A stretch of 9,971 nucleotides of DNA from Deltaproteobacteria bacterium (GTDB lineage: Bacteria > Myxococcota_A > UBA796 > UBA2385): the NCBI GenBank assembly GCA_947462115.1, contig CANHON010000154.1:1-9971 (forward strand), read 5' to 3'. Below the pieces are notes generated by a model that was not told the origin of the DNA, did no database searches, and saw only the letters and a list, made by a program, of their open reading frames with translations. A program made the position numbers and the translations under genes. Below are positions 1 to 8,486 of the stretch, piece by piece (within the stretch, counting starts at the first letter, position 1; every line of letters starts with the position of its first letter).

Positions 1-1852
1 CACCGCCGAGGCCGGCCGCAGTAAAACCAGCGGCCGCGCAGAGGACCGCCCCGACGTGGTCGAGCGGGCGATCACGCTGAGCGTCAAGGACCGGATGTCG
101 GCCCTGGCCCTCGTCGAGCAGGCCGCCGCCGACAAGACCCAGCCCGGCGACATCCCCTGGGCTGCCCTCTACGCCGGCGAGCTGCGCCGAATGATCGGCG
201 ACCGCGCCATCGCCAAGGCCTGGTTTCAGACGGTGACCACCCAGTACGCCGACAGCGGGCTCAAAGACGCCGCGACCTTGGGGATCGCGCTCATCAACGC
301 CGAGGACACGCTGAGCGGCAACACCGTCGCCACCCTGCAGCTCATCGCCGACAAGAACGTGCCGGACAGCATGAACGCCGACCGCTACCGGGTGCTGGCC
401 CGGGACGCCTTCGAGCAGGGCAGCAACCCCACCAAGGTCCGGGAGTACGTCAAGAAGGCCCTCCAGTTCGCTGAAGGCGACCCGGCCATCCAGATCAAGG
501 TGCGCGGCAGCCTCGCCGACCTGCTCAGCTCGGCCCAGCTCAGCGAGGCCACGGCCGACGGCGGGCCGGTGCCCGTCAACAACGAGCAGGACGCCATTCT
601 CCGCATCCGCGAGGCGCTCAAGGCCCACAGGCCGGGCGAGGCCCAGCGCCAGGCCGAGGCCTTCTTGACCACCTGGCCAAACAGCGCGCGGGCCGCCGAG
701 GTCAAGCTCCTGCTCAAGCGGGCGGCCAGCGGCGACAAGGCCGAGGCCGGCAAGGTGGGCGTGCTGCTGCCGATGACGGGCGGCTTCGCCGGCGTCGGGA
801 AGCAGCTCCGGGAGGTCATTGAGCTCGCCAACCGCAACAGCGGCGGGGGGCTCAGCCTAGTCTTCGCCGACAGCCAGGCCGGCGACATCAAGGCCGCGGT
901 GGAGCGCATGGTCATCGAGCAGGGCTGCGTGGCCATCCTCGGGCCCCTGCTCAAAGAGGACGTCATGGCCGCCGCCGCCGCCGCCCAGGGCCTGGGCGTG
1001 CCGATGGTCACGCTGAGCCAGGGCGAAGACCCGACATCCGCCGGCGAATTCGTGTTCCGCGGCTTCTTGTCGATCGAGGACCAGGTGGCGGCCCTGGTGG
1101 AGCACGCCGTCAAGGACCGCGGCTTCTCCAACTTCGCCGTGCTCTACCCGAGCAACGGCTACGGAGACACCGCGTCGGAGGCCTTTATCCGCGAGGTGAA
1201 GGCCCGGGGCGGCACCGTGACCAAGGCCATCTCCTACACCGCCGACAGCCGCGAGTTCCTCGGGCCGGCGCGCAGCCTGCGGGGCGGCCGCTCCAGCAAC
1301 GACCGGGACCGCCCGAGCAGCCCGCTCGAGCTGAACATCGACGCCATCTTCATCCCCGACAGCTGGCAGACCACCCCGCTGGTCGCGAGCGCGCTGGCCT
1401 ACGAGGAGTTTCCGGTCGGCAGCTTCCGTCCCCACCGCGGTCAGCGCCCGATCGTCTTGATGGGCCTCAACGGCTGGAACAACCCCAAGATCGTCGAGGC
1501 CGGCGGCCAGTACATGCGCCGCAGCGTCTTCGTCGACGCCTTCGACCCCGGCATCGACACCGCCGCGGTGACGGCCTTCGTCACGAGCTTTGAGAGCGCC
1601 CTCGGCCGCACGCCCCGCGTGGTAGACGCCTTGACCTACGACTCGGCCCTCCTGCTCTCCCAGGCGGTCCTCGCCGGGGGTGACGACAGGGACGCCGTTC
1701 GCAAAGAGCTGGGCCAAGCGGTGCTCAAGGCCCCGGTGGCCGGCGGCGCGCGCTTCAGCGACGATCGCCAGGTCGACCGCAAGCTCCTGATCTTCACCTT
1801 GGAGAGCAGCGGGATCCGCCCCTGGGCCCCGAGCCTCGACGAGCCAGAGTAG
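1..1852 (+). CDS. LpoA-like TPR/periplasmic-binding protein (penicillin-binding protein activator family), 5' partial
   Basis: The reading frame is open through the left edge (first whole codon at base 2), so the true start lies outside. The GTG at 56 is only an internal in-frame codon. Counting from that GTG, residues 1-225 are helical and TPR/Sel1-like, with repeated Ala/Leu/Tyr helix pairs such as WAALYAGELRRMIGDRAIAK. Residues 233-590 form a type-1 periplasmic-binding fold: KVGVLLPMTGGFAGVGKQ opens it, followed by VAILGPLLKEDV, GVPMVTLSQ, FAVLYPSNGYGD and VVDALTYDSALLLSQA. This order (TPR, then Peripla_BP_6) is that of LpoA/YraM, an outer-membrane lipoprotein that activates PBP1A in gammaproteobacteria. 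A branched-chain amino-acid ABC-type binding protein has the same fold but normally no TPR half. The export signal or lipobox would be upstream of the window, so localisation is inferred. An Arg/Ser/Asp-rich insert sits near residues 409-423. The stop is TAG at 1850-1852. The family is clear; the PBP-activator role is less so. Confidence 0.8.
   Translation, partial: TAEAGRSKTSGRAEDRPDVVERAITLSVKDRMSALALVEQAAADKTQPGDIPWAALYAGELRRMIGDRAIAKAWFQTVTTQYADSGLKDAATLGIALINAEDTLSGNTVATLQLIADKNVPDSMNADRYRVLARDAFEQGSNPTKVREYVKKALQFAEGDPAIQIKVRGSLADLLSSAQLSEATADGGPVPVNNEQDAILRIREALKAHRPGEAQRQAEAFLTTWPNSARAAEVKLLLKRAASGDKAEAGKVGVLLPMTGGFAGVGKQLREVIELANRNSGGGLSLVFADSQAGDIKAAVERMVIEQGCVAILGPLLKEDVMAAAAAAQGLGVPMVTLSQGEDPTSAGEFVFRGFLSIEDQVAALVEHAVKDRGFSNFAVLYPSNGYGDTASEAFIREVKARGGTVTKAISYTADSREFLGPARSLRGGRSSNDRDRPSSPLELNIDAIFIPDSWQTTPLVASALAYEEFPVGSFRPHRGQRPIVLMGLNGWNNPKIVEAGGQYMRRSVFVDAFDPGIDTAAVTAFVTSFESALGRTPRVVDALTYDSALLLSQAVLAGGDDRDAVRKELGQAVLKAPVAGGARFSDDRQVDRKLLIFTLESSGIRPWAPSLDEPE
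968..985 (+). repeat. (GCC)6 trinucleotide run inside the LpoA-like gene
   Basis: Six consecutive GCC codons encode an alanine run (about residues 305-310, counted from GTG 56) in a helix after the AILGPL motif. The repeat is exact. A length change by one unit would stay in frame. In DNA this GC-rich it may simply reflect codon bias. Confidence 0.5.
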
Positions 1853-1931
1853 ATCGCCCATCCCGCCGGATCGCAGCCCGCGATCGCGGCCCGCCGCCCT
1901 CCGCGGCTCCCCCCGTTCACCCAGCGCACCC
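1853..1931. other. 79-bp intergenic spacer between the LpoA-like gene and thiL
   Basis: The spacer is C-rich and holds no ORF, no recognisable promoter hexamers and no clear Shine-Dalgarno before the thiL ATG. It contains a 12-bp perfect palindrome, CCGCGATCGCGG, at 1878-1889. No T-tract follows it, so it is not a convincing intrinsic terminator. Whether thiL is cotranscribed with the upstream gene cannot be decided from sequence. Confidence 0.5.
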
Positions 1932-2921
1932 ATGCCCGATCGACCGCCGAGCGCCGAACCGGAGCCCCCCTCGTTCGGGGCGGGTTCGGCCACCGAAGAC
2001 AGCGTAATCCAAGCCATTTTGCGCGATCGCCACCGGGGCGGCCCGACGCCGAGCCTCGACGTGGGCGATGACGTGGCCGTGCTCCCGAGCGGCGAGGCCG
2101 TCGGCGCCGACATGCTCATCGAGGGCGTCCACTGGGACGCGCGGAGCAGCGCTGAAGACGTCGGCTACAAGGCCGTGATGGTCAACGCCAGCGATCTCGG
2201 CGCCACCGGGGCCACGCCGCGCTGGCTCACCCTCTCCCTCGCGCTGCCCGACCCGCCCCCGATGGGCTGGGTGACCGGCTTCGCCCGGGGCCTGCACGCG
2301 GCCTGCGCGGCCCTCGACCTGCGCCTCATCGGCGGCGACACCACCCGAAGCCCCGGCCCGATCGTCGTGTCGATCAGCATGGGCGGCCCCCTGGCGCACG
2401 GCCGGGCGGTGCGGCGCAGCGGCGGCGCGGCGGGCGACCAGCTCTACGTCACCGGCGGGCTCGGCCAGGCCGCCGCCGGATTCTTCGGCGCCGATCCCAG
2501 CGCCGAGGCCCTCCGCCGCCCCCGCCCGCCCATCGCGCTGGGCCTCGCCCTGGCCGCAGCCCCGGCGGTCCACGCCATGATGGACGTGAGCGACGGCCTC
2601 TCCCGCGACCTCAGCCGCCTGTGCGCCGCCTCGGGCCTCGGCGCCGAGGTCTGGCCCGAGGCCCTCCCCCTGGGGCGGAGCGTGCCGGCCGGCCCCGATG
2701 GCCTCGCCTGGGCCACCGCCTGGGGCGACGACTATGCCCTGCTGGTCGCCATCTCCCCCGAGTGGGGCGCAGAGGCCCAGGCCCTGGCGGCGGCGCTCGG
2801 CGCCCCGCTGAGCCACATCGGCCAGCTCCACGCCGGCTCCGGCCTCCGCTTCCGCGGGACCGACGTGCCACAGCCGATCTTCGACCACTTCAGCGCGCCC
2901 CCGGCGAGCCCCCCATGCTGA
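1932..2921 (+). CDS. thiL: Thiamine-phosphate kinase ThiL
   Basis: ThiL phosphorylates thiamine monophosphate to thiamine diphosphate with ATP and Mg2+ in the cytoplasm, the last step of de novo cofactor synthesis. At 329 residues it matches the family length. Visible motifs in order: SVIQAIL (about 24-30, the usual N-terminal helix), DVGDDVAVL (43-51, metal/nucleotide-binding Asp pair), DMLIEGVHW (60-68), DVGYKAVMVNASDLGATGA (76-94, the ThiL/PurM signature), GGDT (134-137), MMDVSDGLSRDL (216-227) and WGDDYALL (264-271), followed by HIGQLHAGSGLRF. The penultimate motif is usually GGEDYEL, so WGDDYAL is a mild variant that keeps the acidic residue and Tyr. The ATG at 1932 is the only sensible start ahead of the conserved N-terminus; no good Shine-Dalgarno is visible. 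The stop overlaps the start of the next gene by 7 bases, which suggests translational coupling. Confidence 0.93.
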   Translation: MPDRPPSAEPEPPSFGAGSATEDSVIQAILRDRHRGGPTPSLDVGDDVAVLPSGEAVGADMLIEGVHWDARSSAEDVGYKAVMVNASDLGATGATPRWLTLSLALPDPPPMGWVTGFARGLHAACAALDLRLIGGDTTRSPGPIVVSISMGGPLAHGRAVRRSGGAAGDQLYVTGGLGQAAAGFFGADPSAEALRRPRPPIALGLALAAAPAVHAMMDVSDGLSRDLSRLCAASGLGAEVWPEALPLGRSVPAGPDGLAWATAWGDDYALLVAISPEWGAEAQALAAALGAPLSHIGQLHAGSGLRFRGTDVPQPIFDHFSAPPASPPC

Positions 2922-4252
2922 TCCAACCGAACCTGTTGCCCCTGCTCATCGGGAGCCTCGGCGGCGAAGCCAGCCCCACGCCGCCGGTGCCGAGCGCGGT
3001 CGCGGCGGTCTTGCTGCTGTGCTGCTCGGCCTTCTTCAGCGCGTCGGAGACAGCGTTGTTCAGCCTCCAGCCGGTGGATCGCCGCGCGATGGCCGACGAC
3101 GGCAACACCCGGGTCGAGGCCATGCTCAAGTCGCCGCGGGCGACCCTGGCCACCTTGTTGATCGGAAACGAGACCGTCAACATCACCCTGTCCTCGGTGA
3201 TGGCCGGCCTCATGCTGAGCCTCGCGCCCGAGCTGCCCTGGCTCAACCTGGTGGTGCTCCCGCCCATCCTGTTGGTGATGGGCGAGATCATGCCCAAGGT
3301 CTTCGCGATGCGGTTCAACCGTCGCGCCGCGGCCTTCGTCGCCCCGCCGCTGCGGATCTTCGGGCTCATCGTCACGCCGATCCGCTGGGTGCTCACCGGC
3401 GTCGCCGATCTCGCCCTGCGCATGACCGGCGGCACCACCGCCCACGAGGAGGCCGAGCTCCGCGAGGCCCAGCTCCGGGCGCTGATCGACGAGACCATCG
3501 CCAGCGGAAGCATCGGAGCCTCCGAGCACGAGATGCTCCACAAGGCCTTCGACTTCGGCGATCTCACCGTCAACCGCCTCATGACACCCCGGCCCGACAT
3601 GCGCACCCTGCGCCTGAATGACCGCTGGGAGGACCTCCTCGAGCAGATCCGGCACGAGGGGCTCTCTCGGCTGCCGGTCTGGCACAACAAGGCCGACAAC
3701 ATCATCGGCATCTTGGTGGTGAAGTCGCTGCTGCCGGTGCTGCGCGCCGTTCACGCCGGCGAGCGCCCAGCCCCCACCGCCCGCGACATCCAGCGCATGC
3801 TGCTGCCGGTGCGCTTCGTGCCCACGACCAAGGCCGCCGAGGCCATGCTGCACGAGTTCCGCACCGAGCGCTTTCACATGTCGGTGGTGGTCGATGAGCA
3901 CGGGAACGTCGTCGGGCTCGTCACCCTCGACGATCTGCTCTCGGAGCTGGTCGGCGACCTGCTCGACGAGACCGACATCGACGACCCCGAGGTCACGGCG
4001 CTGGGCTCCGACGTCTTTAGCGTCTGGGCCGGCATGGACATCGAGGACTTCGAGCACCGCTTCGGCGTCGAGCTGCCCGAGGGCGAGTACAACACCGTCG
4101 GCGGCTTCTTGCTCGACCAGGTGGGCGGCCTGCCCGACAAGGGCACCGAGGTCGTCTACAAGGGGCTGCTGTTCGTCGTCTCCGGCGTGGAAGACCGCCG
4201 CATCACCGAGGTCAGCGTGCGCCCCATCGGCCCACAGGCGGAGGGCAAATGA
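2915..4252 (+). CDS. CNNM/CorC (HlyC/CorC) family membrane protein, paralog 1
   Basis: This 445-residue protein has the three-part architecture of bacterial CorB/CorC (UPF0053, hemolysin-C-related) proteins. A DUF21/CNNM transmembrane domain spans about residues 27-200, with FFSASETALF (40-49), GNETVNI (84-90), GEIMPK (123-128) and hydrophobic segments near 27-45, 88-105, 110-125 and 143-165. A CBS pair follows at about 220-350 (RLMTPRPDM, LSRLPVWHN, MSVVVDEHGNVVGLVTLDD), then a CorC_HlyC C-terminal domain at about 365-440 (EYNTVGGFLL). Family members transport or regulate Mg2+/Co2+; the hemolysin name is historical. The same frame is open upstream to 2621, but that stretch is an Arg/Pro-rich shadow of thiL. 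The ATG at 2915 has GGCGAG six bases upstream and is chosen. A hydrophobic N-terminal stretch of about 20 residues precedes TM1. It overlaps thiL by 7 bases and the next gene by 4 (ATGA). Confidence 0.93.
   Translation: MLIQPNLLPLLIGSLGGEASPTPPVPSAVAAVLLLCCSAFFSASETALFSLQPVDRRAMADDGNTRVEAMLKSPRATLATLLIGNETVNITLSSVMAGLMLSLAPELPWLNLVVLPPILLVMGEIMPKVFAMRFNRRAAAFVAPPLRIFGLIVTPIRWVLTGVADLALRMTGGTTAHEEAELREAQLRALIDETIASGSIGASEHEMLHKAFDFGDLTVNRLMTPRPDMRTLRLNDRWEDLLEQIRHEGLSRLPVWHNKADNIIGILVVKSLLPVLRAVHAGERPAPTARDIQRMLLPVRFVPTTKAAEAMLHEFRTERFHMSVVVDEHGNVVGLVTLDDLLSELVGDLLDETDIDDPEVTALGSDVFSVWAGMDIEDFEHRFGVELPEGEYNTVGGFLLDQVGGLPDKGTEVVYKGLLFVVSGVEDRRITEVSVRPIGPQAEGK
4240..4245 (+). promoter_or_regulatory. 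Shine-Dalgarno of CNNM paralog 2
   Basis: GGAGGG lies three bases before the ATG at 4249, inside the last codons of paralog 1. It is the strongest ribosome-binding site in the window and supports 4249 as the start, with reinitiation at the ATGA overlap. Confidence 0.6.
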
Positions 4253-5466
4253 GCGACAGCCTCCTCGCAGCCGCCTTTGTCGTCTTGATCTTCATGGAGG
4301 GCTTCTTCTCCGGCTCGGAGATCGCCCTGGTCAGCGCCGACCGCCACATGCTCCGCGAGCAGGCCAGCCAAGGCCGGATCGGCGCGCGGCTCGCCATCAA
4401 GCTGCTGGAGAAGCCGGCCTGGGCGCTCGGCACCTGCCTCGTCGGCACCAACCTGAGCGCCATCTCGGCCTCGACCTTGGTCGCCGGCCTGGTCACCACC
4501 CGGCTCGGCCTGCCCGCCGCCGTCGCCGCCGCCTTCGTGGTGCCCTTGACGCTCACCTTCGGCGAGATGGTGCCCAAGGCCCTGTTTCAGCACCACGCCA
4601 ATGTTCTGGCGCCGGTGGTCTCCCTGCTGCTCTACCCCTTGAGCGTGGTGCTGCGCCCGGCGCTGTGGGCGCTCGACCGGTTCAGTCACCTGATCGGCGG
4701 CGTGGAGCACGGCGCCAAGGGCATCAGCCGGCGCGAGCTGCAGCTGCTGCTCGAGGGCAGCCGCTCCCGGGATCTCAGCCCCGAGGACCGAAAACTGCTG
4801 TCCCGGGTGCTCGCGTTCAACGAGGGCACCGTCGAGGACGCGATGGTGCCGCTGATCGAGGTCATGGCCCTGGCGGACGGCGCCAACATCAACGAGGCGG
4901 CCAAGCGCATGACCGAGAGCGGCCACTCGCGGCTGCCGGTCTACCGCGACCGGGTGGACAGCATCATCGGGATCGTCCTCCACCAGGACATCATCGCCGC
5001 GCCCGACTGGAACCAGCCGATCTCCACCCTGCTCCGCGCGCCGATGTTCGTGCCGGAGACCAAGCGCATCGATCAGCTCCTGGTCGAGATGCGCCGCCTC
5101 AAGCAGCGCATGGCGGTGGCGATCGACGAGTATGGCGGCGCCGTGGGCATCATCACGATCGAAGACGTGCTCGAAGAGCTGGTCGGCGAGATCGAGGATG
5201 AGTCCGATCGACCGGACGCCCTGGTGCGCCGGGTGGGCGAGCGCGAGTGGCTGGCCTCGGGCCGCGCCGAGCGCGAGCACCTCGAGACCAGCGCCGGCTT
5301 GATCCTCCCAGACGGGGGCTTCGAGACGATGGCGGGCTACGTCCTCGCGGTGCTCGGCCGGGTCCCGGCGGCGGGGGAGCAGCTCACGGTCGGGCGCTTC
5401 TCGCTGACCATCATGAAGGCCTCCGACCGGGCCATCACTGAAGTTCGCCTTCGGCGAGAACGATGA
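4249..5466 (+). CDS. CNNM/CorC (HlyC/CorC) family membrane protein, paralog 2
   Basis: This 405-residue protein has the same domain order as its upstream neighbour. The CNNM/DUF21 membrane domain (about 1-155) carries FFSGSEIALVSA (19-30), GTNLSAIS (66-73) and FGEMVPK (104-110). A linker and CBS pair (about 160-315) carry SRLPVYRDRVDSIIGIV and the EYGGAVGIITIEDVLEELVGEI signature (294-315), followed by a CorC_HlyC domain (about 325-403, FETMAGYVLAVLG). It lacks paralog 1's N-terminal extension. It also differs at the second conserved motif (GTNLSAIS here, GNETVNIT there), which lies in the region that binds cation in characterised CorC/CNNM transporters. The two proteins are clearly homologous but well diverged, so this is not a recent duplication. 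A divalent-cation transport or sensing role is inferred from family; substrate and direction are unknown. It starts within the stop of paralog 1 (ATGA). Confidence 0.92.
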   Translation: MSDSLLAAAFVVLIFMEGFFSGSEIALVSADRHMLREQASQGRIGARLAIKLLEKPAWALGTCLVGTNLSAISASTLVAGLVTTRLGLPAAVAAAFVVPLTLTFGEMVPKALFQHHANVLAPVVSLLLYPLSVVLRPALWALDRFSHLIGGVEHGAKGISRRELQLLLEGSRSRDLSPEDRKLLSRVLAFNEGTVEDAMVPLIEVMALADGANINEAAKRMTESGHSRLPVYRDRVDSIIGIVLHQDIIAAPDWNQPISTLLRAPMFVPETKRIDQLLVEMRRLKQRMAVAIDEYGGAVGIITIEDVLEELVGEIEDESDRPDALVRRVGEREWLASGRAEREHLETSAGLILPDGGFETMAGYVLAVLGRVPAAGEQLTVGRFSLTIMKASDRAITEVRLRRER

Positions 5467-5467
5467 C

Positions 5468-5499
5468 GGGGCGGAGCTGACCGCGCTGCCCCGCGGGGC
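5468..5499 (+). terminator. Possible hairpin(s) after the CNNM operon
   Basis: Two mutually exclusive stems are visible. GGGGC (5468-5472) plus AGC (5475-5477) can pair with GCT (5485-5487) plus GCCCC (5488-5492). Alternatively, GCCCCGCGGGGC (5488-5499) is a perfect palindrome. Only a weak GGTTTG follows, so evidence for intrinsic termination is poor. The position, just after the stop at 5466 and before a candidate promoter, is right for a terminator. Confidence 0.25.
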
Positions 5500-5505
5500 G
5501 CCGGT

Positions 5506-5535
5506 TTGACGGGCCAGCGCGGCCCGTGGTAGAAG
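5506..5535 (+). promoter_or_regulatory. Candidate sigma70-type promoter of the dnaK paralog
   Basis: TTGACG (5506-5511) matches the -35 consensus at five of six bases. TAGAAG (5530-5535, within GTGGTAGAAG) is a weaker -10 with an 18-base spacer. Transcription would start near 5542, giving a leader of about 50 bases. I found no CIRCE element and no sigma32-like pair, so classical heat-shock control is not supported. The spacer is occupied by an inverted repeat (5509-5527). Confidence 0.45.
5509..5527. repeat. 7-bp inverted repeat inside the promoter spacer (possible operator)
   Basis: ACGGGCC (5509-5515) and GGCCCGT (5521-5527) are perfect reverse complements separated by five bases. The left arm overlaps the last bases of the -35 hexamer and the right arm ends two bases before the -10. 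This is where a repressor operator would sit. The inverted repeat is seen directly; regulatory function is inference, and such repeats arise by chance in GC-rich DNA. Confidence 0.4.
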
Positions 5536-5547
5536 CAGCCTCGCGCG

Positions 5548-5565
5548 ATTCCCGCAATTCCCGCA
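5548..5565. repeat. Tandem 9-mer in the dnaK-paralog leader
   Basis: ATTCCCGCA occurs twice head to tail (5548-5556, 5557-5565), followed by a partial third copy beginning ATTTC. It lies in the predicted 5' leader, 25-43 bases before the start codon, and is more AT-rich than its surroundings. Confidence 0.55.
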
Positions 5566-5578
5566 ATTTCTTCATGTC

Positions 5579-5584
5579 GGTGAG
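5579..5584 (+). promoter_or_regulatory. Shine-Dalgarno of the dnaK paralog
   Basis: GGTGAG lies six bases before the ATG at 5591 and fixes that start. An out-of-frame ATG at 5574 is ignored. Confidence 0.5.
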
Positions 5585-5590
5585 CAGGCA

Positions 5591-7418
<1,828 letters not shown>

Positions 7419-7426
<8 letters not shown>

Positions 7427-8165
7427 TCCGGGACCGGCCCGCTGCCCGCGGGTCCGCTTCGTCCTGGTGCGCCCGCGCTCCCCTGGCAACGTGGGGGGCG
7501 TGGCCCGGGCGGTGGCCAACCACGGCATCGGCGGCCTGGTGCTGGTCGATCCGCCAGCCTACGACCCCGACCTCGCCCGGTGGATGGCGCCCAACGCCGC
7601 CCACGTGGTCGAGGGCGCCGAGATCGTCGCGCGCGTCGAGGACGCCGTCGCTGACTGCGCTTTGGTGGTCGGCACCACCTCTCGGGAGCGCCGCTTTGGC
7701 TGGCCGGTGGTCGGCCCGGCCGAGCTGATGGCCCGCCTCGACCAGACCCCGGGCACAATCGCCGTGGTCTTCGGGCCCGAGGACACCGGGCTCAGCAACG
7801 AAGATCTCCGCCTGTGCGATATTTTGCTGAGGCTCCCCACGGCCAGCCACCCCAGCCTCAACCTGTCGATGGCCGCCGCGGTCATCGGGGCCTGGCTGAT
7901 CGGCGCGCCGGAGCGCCCGCCACGCGCGCTCGGCCTCGCCGCGCCCCTGCCCGCCGGCCTCCGCGCCGGCCTGATGCACGACGGCATGGAGCTGCTGGCG
8001 CAGACCGACTACCTCCGCTCCCACAGCCCCGAACAAGCGCACAGCACGCTGTTTCGGCTGTTGGGCGGCCTGCAGGTCGAGGCCAGCCAAGCCGCGGCCC
8101 TGCGCGGGATGGCCAAGGCGATCAAGGCCCGAATGGGCGTCGCCTTCGCGCCCCGGGGCGGCTGA
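7419..8165 (+). CDS. trmJ: TrmJ-type tRNA 2'-O-methyltransferase (SpoU/TrmH superfamily)
   Basis: This is a 248-residue SPOUT methyltransferase; E. coli TrmJ, which methylates the ribose of tRNA nucleotide 32 using S-adenosylmethionine, has almost the same length. Motif 1 is RPRSPGNVGGVARAV (18-32), with the family's catalytic-type Arg at 30. The knot region has VVFGPEDTGLSNEDL (116-130), and motif 3 is HPSLNLSMAAAVI (144-156). The C-terminal LFRLLGGLQVEASQAAALRG resembles the TrmJ tail (LF.R.gL...E...LRG), which separates it from plain TrmH/RlmB. The first beta strand (RVRFVLV, 11-17) must be included, so the TTG at 7419 is chosen; no ATG or GTG lies between it and that strand. No clear Shine-Dalgarno is seen. 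The start overlaps the dnaK-paralog stop by 8 bases, implying coupling. The exact target nucleotide is inferred from family. Confidence 0.88.
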
Positions 8166-8183
8166 CCGCGCCCGACCGACCGC
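8166..8183. other. 18-bp gap between convergent genes
   Basis: trmJ (+) and acyP (-) end 18 bases apart, with CCGA repeats in the gap. GGCCG-T-CGGCC at 8187-8197, inside the acyP end, could form a tiny stem. There is no T-tract, so no intrinsic terminator is supported. Confidence 0.4.
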
Positions 8184-8486
8184 TCAGGCCGTCGGCCGAA
8201 CGACGAAGCCCGCGGCCCCGCCCGAGGGCGCGTCCCAGTGGGCCTCGACCGCGCGGACCGCGGCGGTGGGCGGGCCCCGGTGGCACCAAGCGACCAGCGC
8301 GTCCAGCGCCGACCGCGGCCCCTCGGCCACCAGCTCCACCCGCCCGTCGCGGCGGTTGCGCACCCAGCCGCTCAGCCCGAGGCGCTCCGCCTCCGCCGCC
8401 GCAGTGGCCCGGTAGTAGACGCCCTGCACCCGCCCCTCGACGAACAGGTGCACCCGCGCCTCGCGCCCATCGGGCCCCCCGGTCAT
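8184..8486 (-). CDS. acyP: Acylphosphatase
   Basis: This small cytosolic enzyme hydrolyses acyl phosphates such as acetyl- or carbamoyl-phosphate. At 100 residues it matches the family (90-100). The signature VEGRVQGVYYR (16-26) holds the catalytic Arg (26), and LSGWVRNRRDGRVELVAEG (38-56) holds the catalytic Asn (44). RGPPTAAV (70-77) is the usual GPP.A.V segment. VYYR in place of the common VGFR or VFFR is a tolerated variant. The ATG at 8486 overlaps the ligA stop as ATGA, so it is probably translated by coupling from the ligA message. A ten-residue Gly/Asp/Arg-rich leader precedes the fold. Confidence 0.93.
   Translation of the reverse strand: MTGGPDGREARVHLFVEGRVQGVYYRATAAAEAERLGLSGWVRNRRDGRVELVAEGPRSALDALVAWCHRGPPTAAVRAVEAHWDAPSGGAAGFVVRPTA

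Noticed and set aside
14..35. GGCCGC-N10-GCGGCC inverted repeat at the left end
   Set aside because: It lies inside the open coding frame of the LpoA-like gene and is probably chance at this base composition.
1880..2030. Two GCGATCGC octamers (1880-1887, 2023-2030)
   Set aside because: They match the cyanobacterial HIP1 octamer, but I noticed only two copies and the gene content gives no cyanobacterial signal; likely chance.
857..2119. Long minus-strand frame over the LpoA-like gene and thiL
   Set aside because: Ala/Gly/Arg-rich shadow without motifs; the plus-strand proteins are recognisable.
1917..2888. Minus-strand frame over thiL
   Set aside because: Low-complexity shadow; ThiL motifs on the plus strand explain the region.
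2621..2914. 98-codon upstream extension of CNNM paralog 1
   Set aside because: Its Arg/Pro-rich sequence is a thiL shadow; the conserved membrane domain begins after the ATG at 2915.
2732..4057. 441-codon minus-strand frame over CNNM paralog 1
   Set aside because: His/Gln/Gly-rich shadow without domains.
3894..5201. 435-codon plus-strand frame across both CNNM genes
   Set aside because: Arg/Pro/Ser-rich translation typical of an out-of-frame GC-rich read; both CNNM frames are well supported.
5467..5590. CIRCE or sigma32 heat-shock element before the dnaK paralog
   Set aside because: I looked for TTAGCACTC/GAGTGCTAA and CTTGAAA/CCCCAT-like signals and found neither.
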